Below are positions 8,908 to 17,795 of a stretch of 64,000 bases of DNA, piece after piece. Position numbers and translations under genes: made by a program. Origin of the DNA: CAZSSH01 sp964609825 (lineage in GTDB: Bacteria; Verrucomicrobiota; Lentisphaeria; Victivallales; Victivallaceae); the NCBI GenBank assembly GCA_964609825.1, contig CAZSSH010000009.1, positions 62,001-126,000 of the forward strand, in the 5' to 3' direction. The notes beneath the pieces were generated by a model. That model had not been told where the DNA came from, made no database searches, and worked only from the letters and a program-made list of their open reading frames with translations. Every line of letters begins with the position of its first letter. The stretch's first letter is position 1.

Positions 8908-8936
8908 TTGCTTCGAATTATTGGTAATGCTATTGT
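8908..8936 (+). promoter_or_regulatory. Probable promoter of the GH63-like gene
   Basis: TTGCTT, 17 nt, TATTGT, about 30 nt upstream of the chosen GTG start. Confidence 0.5.
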
Positions 8937-8968
8937 AAATATTAAAAAATATTTACGGAGAAGTGACT

Positions 8969-10180
8969 GTGAAATATATTCTTGACTGTCTGGAGGATGA
9001 GGCCGCGCAGTGTTGCCGCCGGGAGTGGCGGCCGTTATTGACGTATGTCGCCCGGTTGCACGGGCGGAGCACTCATGCGCCGCGTTATCCCTTGCGTTAC
9101 CCGTGGGAGGAGATCGGGCCGGGGTATCGTTTTGCACCCGCTTTCGGCCACTGGGATATTGTGTTGGCGGCGCTGGACTCGATCATCGCCGAGCCGGAGC
9201 ATGCGCGCAACCAAATCCGCAATCTCTTAAGCTTGCAGCTCAACAGCGGGCTGATTGGCGGCACCGTCTGGATGAGTCAGCATGCCCCCGACACCAATTT
9301 ATACAATTTCCCGCCGGTGTGGGTGCATGCGGTGGAGGAGTTTTGCAACATTCACCATGACTACCGGTTTGCCGCCGAGTGTCTGGAGTATTTAGAGCGG
9401 CAGACTTTGTGGTTTGAGCGCAAGCGGCGGGCCAAAAACGGCGGCTTTCGCTACACCGATCTGGCGGCGGAGACCTTTGAGAGCGGGATTGACGAGGGCG
9501 CGCGCTTCATCGGCGACTTTGATGCGGATTCGGCATTTATCGACGCATCTTGTCAAATGCTCTGGCTTTATGACACGGCGGCGGCGTGGAAAACACGGCT
9601 GGGGATGGATGCCGCCAGCGAATCCGCCAAAGCCGTCGAGTTACGCCAATGGATTCAAAACAATTTATACAATGACCGAACTGGATTTTTTCACGACGAG
9701 TGGCATATTGCCGATCCCGAGGCGGGCGGCTGGGGCTTTGACGGGATTTGGGCGCTGGTGACCGGCGCGGCAAGCCCGGATCAGGCGGCGCGGGTCATTG
9801 ACGAAAACTTGCTCAACGTTGACCGCTTTTTGACCGTCCACCCGCTCCCGTCCGTCAAGGTCGGCGACCCGTTGTTTGAGCTCCGGATGTGGCGCGGTCC
9901 GACATGGAACAGCATGACCTATTTTGCCGCCCACGGGTGCGTGCGCTACGGTCGACCCGACGCCGCGGCGGTGCTGCTCGAGCGGGCGATGGACGGTACC
10001 TTGCGCCAGTTTGAGCGCACCGGCAAAATCTGGGAGTTTTACGACCCCTTCGGCGGTCCGGCTGAAACCTTGGAGCGCAAACCCGAGAACGCCCCCGGCT
10101 TTGGTCCCTCGCCGGATTATCTCGGGCACAACCCCTTGCTGGCGATGGCCCGATTGTGGCAACAGTGCGTTAAAGCGTAA
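8969..10180 (+). CDS. GH63/trehalase-like (alpha/alpha)6-barrel glycosidase
   Basis: 403 aa from GTG at 8969, with GGAG 8 nt upstream; another GTG at 8963 leaves only 2 nt. There is no signal peptide, so it is probably cytoplasmic. Motifs match the GH63/GH37 fold: FESGIDEGARF near residue 171 carries the likely catalytic Asp, MWRGPTWNSMTY near 308 is the clan hallmark, and IWEFYDPFGG near 354 carries the likely second catalytic Glu. Bacterial relatives hydrolyse alpha-glucosides or mannosylglycerate-type compounds. It is divergently transcribed from the SDR gene and followed by a terminator-like hairpin. Family assignment is good; substrate is open. Confidence 0.78.
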   Translation: MKYILDCLEDEAAQCCRREWRPLLTYVARLHGRSTHAPRYPLRYPWEEIGPGYRFAPAFGHWDIVLAALDSIIAEPEHARNQIRNLLSLQLNSGLIGGTVWMSQHAPDTNLYNFPPVWVHAVEEFCNIHHDYRFAAECLEYLERQTLWFERKRRAKNGGFRYTDLAAETFESGIDEGARFIGDFDADSAFIDASCQMLWLYDTAAAWKTRLGMDAASESAKAVELRQWIQNNLYNDRTGFFHDEWHIADPEAGGWGFDGIWALVTGAASPDQAARVIDENLLNVDRFLTVHPLPSVKVGDPLFELRMWRGPTWNSMTYFAAHGCVRYGRPDAAAVLLERAMDGTLRQFERTGKIWEFYDPFGGPAETLERKPENAPGFGPSPDYLGHNPLLAMARLWQQCVKA

Positions 10181-10184
10181 AAAA

Positions 10185-10216
10185 AAACCGGTCATGCGGC
10201 CGGGTTTGGTTTTTTT
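10185..10216 (+). terminator. Probable terminator after the GH63-like gene
   Basis: AAACCGG pairs with CCGGGTTT (one bulged G) around TCATGCGG, followed by GG and seven T. Confidence 0.6.
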
Positions 10217-10245
10217 GACTTGCTGTGACTTCAGGGATTTGAAAA

Positions 10246-10452
10246 TCAGTCGATGGCGATCATGACGTTGGATGCCTTGATGATCGCGTAGGCTTCTTTG
10301 CCGACTTTGAGACCGAGGGCTTCCGCGGAGTCTTTGGTAATCACGGAGACGAGCTTGATCCCGTTGACGTCCAGGATTACTTCCGAATTGACCATCCCCT
10401 CTTTGATTTCGACGATTTTGCCTTTGATGGTGTTTCTTGCACTGATTTTCAT
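10246..10452 (-). CDS. Molbindin (Mop/TOBE-domain molybdate-binding protein)
   Basis: 68 aa from ATG at 10452, with GGAG about 8 nt upstream; an upstream in-frame start would add a non-homologous extension. The whole protein is one Mop domain: MKISARNTIKGKIVEIKEG at the N-terminus, then VNSEVILDVNG, and a C-terminal KEAYAIIKASNVMIAID. Molbindins assemble into small oligomers that bind molybdate or tungstate in the cytoplasm and act as a store or sensor. No molybdate transporter or cofactor gene lies nearby. Its own promoter is at 10517-10544. Confidence 0.88.
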   Translation of the reverse strand: MKISARNTIKGKIVEIKEGMVNSEVILDVNGIKLVSVITKDSAEALGLKVGKEAYAIIKASNVMIAID

Positions 10453-10516
10453 GATGATGACTCCTCGATTTTCCGGTAATTTGGGTTTACGTCTGATTCC
10501 GCTCCCTTTGTGGGCT

Positions 10517-10544
10517 AATATAGATCGATCTTTGGCGATTGCAA
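10517..10544 (-). promoter_or_regulatory. Promoter of the molbindin gene
   Basis: On the minus strand: TTGCAA, 16 nt, TATATT, giving a leader of about 58 nt before the ATG at 10452. Confidence 0.65.
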
Positions 10545-10750
10545 GCATTTAAATAATGTTTTTTGAAAAAAATTGCAAAATTTTATATTTTCTCTTTTTG
10601 TCGGGAGATTTTTTTACAAAATTGGTAATTGTTTTGGTTTCGTCATTATTTTGAGGTCAATGACAATAGAGAGCAAAACACTGCAAATATTGAGGAAGAG
10701 CAAACTCGGGAGTGCGTTATATTAATAACAAAACCAGAGAGGATGCGATC

Positions 10751-11767
10751 ATGAAATTCGACAAACAATCGTGGATCAACGAGGTGTTGACCAACCCCCG
10801 CCGCAAAACCGTCCCGGTAATGACTTCTCCGGGAGCCGAATTGATCCATGCCAAGCCGCGCGAAGTGTTTCAAAACGGCGAGTTGCAGTTTCGCTGCATC
10901 GAGGCTCTCGGCAAGGCCGCGCCGGTGGACATGCAAGTAACGTTTATGGATCTCTCCATCGAGGCCGAGGCTTTCGGAAGTGAAATTGCTTTTTCCGATT
11001 ATGAAAATCCGACCGTTGCCAAGCCCTTGGTCAGCAATCTGGCCGAAATCGAGGCGCTGGCGATTCCGCATCCCGGCGCCAAACGCACCGCCGAGGTTTT
11101 GAAATGCGCCGCGCTTTGCGCCCAAAAGCTGGATCGCTTTACCTTGGGAGGCATGATCGGCCCCTATTCACTGGCCGGGCGTCTGTTTGACATGACCGAG
11201 ATGATGATTTTGGCCGCGACCGAGCCCGACACCGCACATGCGCTGTTGGCCAAAACGGCCGCGTTTCTCCGCAGCTACGCGCAAGCTCTCAAGTCAACCG
11301 GCGTCGCCGGGATTTTAATCGCCGAGCCGGCCGCCGGGTTGCTGTCGCCTGAGATGTGTCGGGAGTTTGCCGCCGATTACATCAAAACCATTGTTGATGC
11401 CGTGAAAGATGAGTCTTTTATGGTGATTCTGCACAATTGCGGCAAGACCGAGAAACAGGTCGGGGCCTTGCTCTCCACCGGCGCCGACGCGCTGCATGTC
11501 GGCAACGCGGTGGATATCGTGGACATTTTACGGCAAGTCCCTGCGACTACTCCGGTGATGGGCAACCTTGACCCGGTGAGTGTCTTTAAAACCTTATCCC
11601 CCGAGGAAGTCTATCAAAAGACACTTGCCTTATTGGAGCGTACTAAAATATTTCCCAACTATGTTTTATCCAGCGGCTGCGATCTCCCCCCCGCCGTCCC
11701 GATTGCCAATGTCCGCGCTTTTTTGCAGGCGAGTCAGGATTACAATCATCGCGTGGGCAATGCCTGA
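10751..11767 (+). CDS. Uroporphyrinogen decarboxylase-family methyltransferase (MtaA-like)
   Basis: 338 aa from ATG at 10751, with GAGAGG 8 nt upstream. It belongs to the UroD superfamily but carries the zinc-site pattern of methylcobamide methyltransferases (MtaA/MtbA): ILHNCG near residue 227 supplies His and Cys, and SSGCDLPP near 308 supplies the second Cys. The N-terminal arginines used by heme-pathway UroD to bind its substrate are not evident. Relatives move methyl groups between a corrinoid protein and a thiol. No corrinoid protein or MtaB-like gene is adjacent. A terminator follows. Confidence 0.8.
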   Translation: MKFDKQSWINEVLTNPRRKTVPVMTSPGAELIHAKPREVFQNGELQFRCIEALGKAAPVDMQVTFMDLSIEAEAFGSEIAFSDYENPTVAKPLVSNLAEIEALAIPHPGAKRTAEVLKCAALCAQKLDRFTLGGMIGPYSLAGRLFDMTEMMILAATEPDTAHALLAKTAAFLRSYAQALKSTGVAGILIAEPAAGLLSPEMCREFAADYIKTIVDAVKDESFMVILHNCGKTEKQVGALLSTGADALHVGNAVDIVDILRQVPATTPVMGNLDPVSVFKTLSPEEVYQKTLALLERTKIFPNYVLSSGCDLPPAVPIANVRAFLQASQDYNHRVGNA

Positions 11768-11782
11768 TGATACTTGTTTGCC

Positions 11783-11814
11783 GCGGGTCGATATGTTGTC
11801 GGCCCGCTTTTTTT
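11783..11814 (+). terminator. Rho-independent terminator
   Basis: A 9-bp stem (GCGGGTCGA with TCGGCCCGC, one T-G pair) around TATGTTG, followed by seven T. Confidence 0.92.
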
Positions 11815-12135
11815 GTTTTTCCAAATCATGGTTTTCGCGTGAAATATTTGTTGCCGGGAGGGTTATCGTAAAATTAATGATTGTAAAAAAATAAGCCGTA
11901 AAATCCTTCGGGTATTGCTTTTTGCAAAAAATATAGTATAGTATATATAAAGAAAAGTGCCATTTTTGTAAAAAATTGTCTGTTTCCCGCGTGTCCCTTT
12001 GCTAGGGGCATGCAACGGTAAATTTGATAAAAGCGTCGGTTGCTCCGGCAAAATGCCTGCAATGTTTCGCCGGGCGGCAAATGATCTTGGCACTGGCGGA
12101 GTTTTAATTGGATGTAAACCGGCGGAGGATTGCCG
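11815..12135 (+). other. Long leader region of the hybrid kinase gene
   Basis: About 320 nt without a gene. An AT-rich promoter zone contains TTGCTT, 16 nt, TATAGT near 11918-11945. Downstream lie GC-rich complementary segments (for example CCGGC near 12045 and GCCGG near 12070), suggesting a structured 5' leader. It does not match a riboswitch consensus that I know. Confidence 0.4.
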
Positions 12136-15100
12136 ATGATCGATAAAATTTTCAGAAGACGTCGTCAGCCCAACTCAGCGGTAGAGCATCACGGTTTTTT
12201 CGGGCGTCGGCTGCCTTCCCGGCATTTTGTCAATCAATCGGCTTTTTTGTTGCGTCGGCGATTTATCATTTTATCAATCATTGCAATTGTATTTGCCGGA
12301 GTTTTACTCTCATGGGGTATCGTCCGGTGGGCTGATCAGGATTTGGCCAATAACCTTTTACGCCAGACCGAGCTGGTCGCTCGCACGCTGGATGTTGATA
12401 CAATTAAGCAACTTCACGGGGACCGCGGCGATCTCAATTTGCCCGCTTATGATGATATCAGGGCGCGGATCAGTGTTCTCCGTCAGGCCGAAAACGCGCG
12501 CTATGTTTATTTGATGGGGCGCCGTCCCGCTCCCGGCGGCACACCGTCGATGGAAGTATTTTTTTATGCCGACACCCAAAATGAGAGCAAGGAAGCACTG
12601 CCGATTGCCCAGCCAGGCGATATATATCATGAAGCCTCGTCGGATTTGTATGCGATTTTTGACAATCATCTGCCTTTTATCGAGGGGCCGCTTCCTGATC
12701 AGTGGGGCGTTTGGGTGACTGTATTTGCGCCGGTGATTGACCCGGAAAATGGCCGGACCATTGCTGTTTTAGGGATGGATGTCAGCGCCGATGACTGGCG
12801 TTGGCGGGTGGCCGGACGAGCGGCATTGCCAACGGCGTTGCTGATGTTGCTGTTGATCGGCTCAAGCACGCTGCTGATCTCTATTCGCAACCGCGAGTTT
12901 ACCGATCACCCGGTGCTGCGGCGGTTGCTCCCGCCGTTGATGACGATGCTGATTTTGCTGATCGGCGGCGGTTTTGCTCTTTTGTGGTGGCAGTATCGCA
13001 TGCATATGAATGAGCGCATCGCCTTTGCCAAAGAAAACATCCAAACTGCCTTTCGCGAGGATTTGGCATTTGAAACCGCGGAGATCAACAAACATCTCAA
13101 CACGGTCGCCACGGATCAGCGGGTGATATCGGCGTTGTCGGTCGGCGATACCAAACGGCTGCAAAACAACTTTGAGCGATTGTTTCAGGACCTCAAATTG
13201 AGTCACTTTTTATTTTATGACCGCAATCGCGTCTGTATTATGCGTATGCATTGTCCGGATTTTAAAGGTGATGTCATCAATCGTTTTACCTTGATGGAGG
13301 CCGAGCGGACCGGCAAGGTGATTTCCGGGTTGGAGATCGGCAAGATCGGCACTTTGACGTTACGCAGTGTCCAACCGGTGTATCAGGATGGTAAAATCAT
13401 CGGTTTTGTCGAATTCGGCAAAGAGATTGAGCATATCCTCGGCAAAGCACATTTGAGGATTGATTCGCAGTTGGCGGTGGTGGTGCACAAGCAGCACCTT
13501 GAGCGCAAGCAGTGGGAAGAGGCAATGCGTCTTTTGGGACACGATGCCGAGTGGGATTTGCTGCCGGACAGCGTGGTAATCTTTTCTTCGCAAAAGCGCA
13601 TTCCGCAACCGTTTTTATCATTGGTCAACCATAATCCAAAAACCGGGCATGGCGATGACCAGAGCGAGGATGTCGCCTATGACGGCAAGGATTGGCGTTT
13701 CGTTGCCACGCCGATTTTGGATGTTACCGGCAAGCCGGTCGGCTGTCTTTTGATGATGACTGACATTACGGTCGAAAAAGCGGCATTTCTGCGAATTTTG
13801 TTGCTGGCCGGGTTTGGGGGCGGAATTTTGCTGGTGATGATTTCGGGATTTGTATTTATTTTGCTCCGGCGTACCGATGCCGGGATCCTGGCCCGTCAGG
13901 CGGCGTTGCAGGAGAGCGAGGAGCGGCTGACCGCAACATTGCGTTCCATCGGGGACGGGGTGATTTCGTGCGACAAAGACGGCATGGTGACCGGTCTTAA
14001 TGTTGTCTCGGAGAAATTGACCGGCTGGACCAGCAGCGAGGCGTACGGTCGCTCCATTCAGCAAGTGTTTCACATTGTCAATGCCCAGACCCGGGCGCCG
14101 GCGGTCAACCCCGTGGACCGGGCGCTGGCCGAGGGCGTCATCGTCGGCTTGGCCAATCATACTGTATTGATTGCCCGCGACGGCACCGAGTATCAGATTG
14201 CCGACAGTTGTGCGCCGATCCGCGATATGCTGGGCCGGGTCATTGGGGCAGTGCTGGTCTTTCGGGATGTTACCGATGAGTATGCCCGGCGCGACCAATT
14301 GCGCCGGAGTCTGGAGCAGTACCGGCTTTTGTCCGAGCATGCGATCTCGGCGATCATCGTCCATGAGATTCTTTTTGACAGGCACGGCGAGGCTGCGGAT
14401 TTTGTGTTTCAGAGCGTCAACCCGGCGTTTGAAAAATACTTCTCCATGTCCGCTGCTGAGGTAATTGGCCGTAAAATCAGCGAATTGATGCCTGGGATCG
14501 AAAAAACCCAGGTATTGACCATTTATGGCAAAGTGGCGCGGACCGGCGAGCCGGTCAGTTTTGATCAATATTGGCCCAGTATCAACCGCTATTTTTCGAT
14601 TAAGGTTTACCAGCTCGGGCCGGGGCTGATTGCTTCGGTACTGGATGACATTACCGAGCATGAGGAAAATGAGAAGTTCCGCCGCCTCTCCGGCAGCGTT
14701 CTGCAGATCCTCAACGAAAACGTGGATTTCCAAAATTCCATCCAACGGGTATTGCTGGCCATTCGTCAAATTGTTCATTGCGATGCCATCGGGATGCGCC
14801 TCGAGTTTAACGGCGATTACCCGTATTATGCCCAGGACGGCTTCCCACCCGAATTTTTGAAGCGCGAAAATTTGCTGGTGGCGCGCTGTTCCGCCGGCGG
14901 TATTTGCCGCAATGCCGATGGGACTCCGGCGGCGGAATGCATCTGCGGTTTGGTAGTCAACGGCAAAACCGATCCGTCGAGTCCGCTCTTTACCCCGATG
15001 GGAAGTTGCTGGACCAACAACTCTTTTGCGTTGCTTGATTTGCCGCCGGAGCTTGATCCGCGGCTCAATCCGCGCAATACTTGTATGAAGTTCGGCTACG

Positions 15101-17691
15101 GCTCGGTGATGCTGATCCCGATCCGTGAAAGAAACCGCATTGTCGGACTGCTGCAGCTCAACGCCCGGATGAAGGACAGCTTTACTTTAAATGAAGTCAA
15201 TGCTCTTGAGGATATTTCCGCCCACATCGGTGAAGCTTTGATGCGAAAACACGCCGAAGAAGAGATCAAAAAGAGCGAAGAAAAGTACCGGATGCTGTTT
15301 GAAAACATGACCGTCGGCTTTGCCTTGCACGAGATGCTGTATGACAATAACGGCAAACCCTATGATTACCGGTTTGTCGATGTCAACCCGGCTTTTGAGC
15401 GCTTGACCGGGCTCAAAAGCAAAGATATTATCGGGAAAACCGTCCTTGAGATGATTCCCGGGACGGAAAAGTATTGGATCGACACCTACGGCAAGGTGGC
15501 GGATACCGGTAAAAGTCATGCCTATCAAAATTATTCACAGGCGTTGGACAAATATTTCGATGTTTGGGCGTTCCGTGTGCGCAAGCCGTATTTTGCCGTA
15601 ATTTTCTCTGATACCACGGCCAAAATCAAAGCCGAGCAGGAGTTGCAAAATTACTTTAACACCAGTTTGGATCTCTTTTGCATTGCCGATATCGACGGGG
15701 TCTTTTTGCGGCTCAACCCGCAGTGGGAGAAAACACTCGGGTACTCGGCCGAAGAGATGATCGGTCACAGCTACGCAGAGTTTGTTTGTGCCGATGATCT
15801 TGCCGCGACGCGTGAAGTTCAAAACAAGCTTAAAAAACAGCAGCCGGTGGTCAACTTTGTCAACCGTTACCGTTGCAAAGACGGTACAATCCGTTGGATT
15901 GAGTGGCACTCGACGCCGCATAATGAAGTGGTTTATGCGGCTGCCCGTGACATTACCGACCGCAAAAATACCGAATTGCAATTGCTGGACAGCAACCGCA
16001 ATTTGGCGCAGGCCAAGGAGCTTGCCACCCGGATGGCCGAGCGCGCTGAGGAGGCGAGTTTGGCCAAGAGCGAGTTTTTGGCCAACATGAGCCACGAAAT
16101 CCGCACCCCGATGAATGCTTTGATCGGCATGGCGACCTTGCTTTTGGATATGGAGCTCAAGCCGGAGCAGCGGCAATATGCCGAAATTGTCAAATCGAGC
16201 GGTGAAGCATTGCTTAATTTGCTTAACGACATTTTGGACTTCTCCAAGATGGAGGCCGGCAAACTGCAATTGGAGGCGGTAGACTTTGATTTGTACCAAT
16301 TGCTGGATGATTTCTCCGAGTCATTGGCAATCATTGCCGGAGTAAAAAATTTGGAGTTGATCATCCGGATTGAGCCGGAGGTGCCGCAGTGGATTCACGG
16401 CGATCCGGGGCGCTTGCGTCAGGTTTTGACCAATCTGGTGGGCAATGCGGTCAAATTCACCGAAAAAGGTGAAATCGTGGTCCGTGTCGAGGTCGCCAAT
16501 CACGAGATCAATTGTCAGCTTGGCGTGACCATGCTGCGTTTTACCGTCTGCGATACCGGGATTGGGATCGCTCCCGAAAAGATCGGATTGCTGTTTAAAA
16601 AATTCACTCAGCTTGACGGCTCCACGACCCGCCAACATGGCGGAACAGGCCTTGGATTGTCCATCTCCAAGCAGTTGGCAGAGTTGATGGGGGGCAGCAT
16701 CGGGGTGGACAGCGAATACGGCCAAGGCTCTTGTTTCTGGTTTACCGCCAAATTCGGCTGTCCCGTTGATGCCGTCAAGCCGGTGTTTGAAAACTGCGAC
16801 ATGCTCCGCGGAATTAAAGTGCTGATCGTCGATGACAACGCCGCCTGCCGCCGGGAGCTGGCTGCCGGTCTGGAAGATTGGCAGATGCGCTCGGCGGAAG
16901 CGGCTAGCGGCAGCGAAGCGTTGCGTCTGCTCGACCAGGCGGCAACGGCCGGGGATCCATTCCGCTTGGTTGTAATTGATATGCAAATGCCGGATATGGA
17001 TGGCCGCAAGCTGGGAAGCGAAATCAAAAAAGATGCCCGTTTTGCTGGTTTGGAGATGGTGCTTTTGACCTCGTTCGGCGTCGGTTTGGACAAATTGCAA
17101 TTGCGCAAGAGTTCTTTTGCCGGCAGCATTAATAAACCGTTGCGTCACTGGGAGCCTGCCCGCACGATTTTGCAGATATTAAATCGTCAGGAGGGCGATT
17201 CCGCCGTCGCCGAGTCTCCGCGCGGTAATGCATTGGAGTGCCGCTGTGCGACGCCTGAGCACAACACGTTTGCCGATTGTTTTGCCGGATTCAACCCGCG
17301 GATATTGTTGGCCGAGGATATCGTCACCAATCAGATGGTGGTATCGGCGATTTTGAAGAAATTCGGTCTCAAGGCCGATACCGTGCTTAACGGCCAGGAG
17401 GCGCTTAACGCCTTGGCCAAGGAGCCTTATGATCTTGTGTTGATGGATGTCCAGATGCCGGTGATGGACGGGTTTGAGGCGACGCGCCGGATTCGTGATC
17501 CCAAATCGGCGGTGCTCAATCATCATGTCCCGGTGATTGCGATGACCGCTCATGCGATGCAGGGTGACCGCGCCAGCTGTCTTGAGGCCGGGATGGATGA
17601 TTATGTGACCAAGCCGATTTCGCCGCAGATGCTGGCTGATGTGTTGGAAAAGTGGCTGCTCAAATCTTCAAACGGGTCAAAGCAAGAGTAA
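12136..17691 (+). CDS. Large membrane hybrid sensor histidine kinase with two receiver domains
   Basis: 1851 aa from ATG at 12136, with GGAGG 7 nt upstream. Membrane segments lie near residues 43-63, 230-250, 268-290 and 553-577, enclosing two extracytoplasmic regions; the second looks like a CACHE-type sensor. Cytoplasmic order: PAS-like domains (about 588-850), a GAF-like domain (about 860-1045), two more PAS-like domains (to about 1290), HisKA with MSHEIRTPMN (His1320), an ATPase domain (CDTGIGIAPE, HGGTGLGLSI), receiver 1 (VIDMQMPDMDG, Asp1615) and receiver 2 (LMDVQMPVMDG, Asp1771). No HPt or DNA-binding domain is present, so output must pass to another protein. It stands alone between two terminators, upstream of the convergent cassette 1. 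Confidence 0.93.
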   Translation: MIDKIFRRRRQPNSAVEHHGFFGRRLPSRHFVNQSAFLLRRRFIILSIIAIVFAGVLLSWGIVRWADQDLANNLLRQTELVARTLDVDTIKQLHGDRGDLNLPAYDDIRARISVLRQAENARYVYLMGRRPAPGGTPSMEVFFYADTQNESKEALPIAQPGDIYHEASSDLYAIFDNHLPFIEGPLPDQWGVWVTVFAPVIDPENGRTIAVLGMDVSADDWRWRVAGRAALPTALLMLLLIGSSTLLISIRNREFTDHPVLRRLLPPLMTMLILLIGGGFALLWWQYRMHMNERIAFAKENIQTAFREDLAFETAEINKHLNTVATDQRVISALSVGDTKRLQNNFERLFQDLKLSHFLFYDRNRVCIMRMHCPDFKGDVINRFTLMEAERTGKVISGLEIGKIGTLTLRSVQPVYQDGKIIGFVEFGKEIEHILGKAHLRIDSQLAVVVHKQHLERKQWEEAMRLLGHDAEWDLLPDSVVIFSSQKRIPQPFLSLVNHNPKTGHGDDQSEDVAYDGKDWRFVATPILDVTGKPVGCLLMMTDITVEKAAFLRILLLAGFGGGILLVMISGFVFILLRRTDAGILARQAALQESEERLTATLRSIGDGVISCDKDGMVTGLNVVSEKLTGWTSSEAYGRSIQQVFHIVNAQTRAPAVNPVDRALAEGVIVGLANHTVLIARDGTEYQIADSCAPIRDMLGRVIGAVLVFRDVTDEYARRDQLRRSLEQYRLLSEHAISAIIVHEILFDRHGEAADFVFQSVNPAFEKYFSMSAAEVIGRKISELMPGIEKTQVLTIYGKVARTGEPVSFDQYWPSINRYFSIKVYQLGPGLIASVLDDITEHEENEKFRRLSGSVLQILNENVDFQNSIQRVLLAIRQIVHCDAIGMRLEFNGDYPYYAQDGFPPEFLKRENLLVARCSAGGICRNADGTPAAECICGLVVNGKTDPSSPLFTPMGSCWTNNSFALLDLPPELDPRLNPRNTCMKFGYGSVMLIPIRERNRIVGLLQLNARMKDSFTLNEVNALEDISAHIGEALMRKHAEEEIKKSEEKYRMLFENMTVGFALHEMLYDNNGKPYDYRFVDVNPAFERLTGLKSKDIIGKTVLEMIPGTEKYWIDTYGKVADTGKSHAYQNYSQALDKYFDVWAFRVRKPYFAVIFSDTTAKIKAEQELQNYFNTSLDLFCIADIDGVFLRLNPQWEKTLGYSAEEMIGHSYAEFVCADDLAATREVQNKLKKQQPVVNFVNRYRCKDGTIRWIEWHSTPHNEVVYAAARDITDRKNTELQLLDSNRNLAQAKELATRMAERAEEASLAKSEFLANMSHEIRTPMNALIGMATLLLDMELKPEQRQYAEIVKSSGEALLNLLNDILDFSKMEAGKLQLEAVDFDLYQLLDDFSESLAIIAGVKNLELIIRIEPEVPQWIHGDPGRLRQVLTNLVGNAVKFTEKGEIVVRVEVANHEINCQLGVTMLRFTVCDTGIGIAPEKIGLLFKKFTQLDGSTTRQHGGTGLGLSISKQLAELMGGSIGVDSEYGQGSCFWFTAKFGCPVDAVKPVFENCDMLRGIKVLIVDDNAACRRELAAGLEDWQMRSAEAASGSEALRLLDQAATAGDPFRLVVIDMQMPDMDGRKLGSEIKKDARFAGLEMVLLTSFGVGLDKLQLRKSSFAGSINKPLRHWEPARTILQILNRQEGDSAVAESPRGNALECRCATPEHNTFADCFAGFNPRILLAEDIVTNQMVVSAILKKFGLKADTVLNGQEALNALAKEPYDLVLMDVQMPVMDGFEATRRIRDPKSAVLNHHVPVIAMTAHAMQGDRASCLEAGMDDYVTKPISPQMLADVLEKWLLKSSNGSKQE

Positions 17692-17760
17692 AATAATTTG
17701 GCGACTCGGATTTTGGGTGCAGGCAGCAGTTTCCAAATTGCGCGTATGACAATAGAAAAG

Positions 17761-17788
17761 CAGAGGGTTAAATCCCTCTGTTTTTTTT
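17761..17788 (+). terminator. Terminator of the kinase gene, partly bidirectional
   Basis: A 7-bp stem, CAGAGGG with CCCTCTG around TTAAAT, followed by eight T. On the minus strand the hairpin is followed by CTTTTC and may also weakly end the convergent glycosidase transcript. Confidence 0.9.
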
Positions 17789-17795
17789 ATCGTAA

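Noticed and set aside
13618..14778. 386-aa minus-strand frame inside the kinase gene
   Set aside because: Lies opposite clear PAS domains; no motif or ribosome site.
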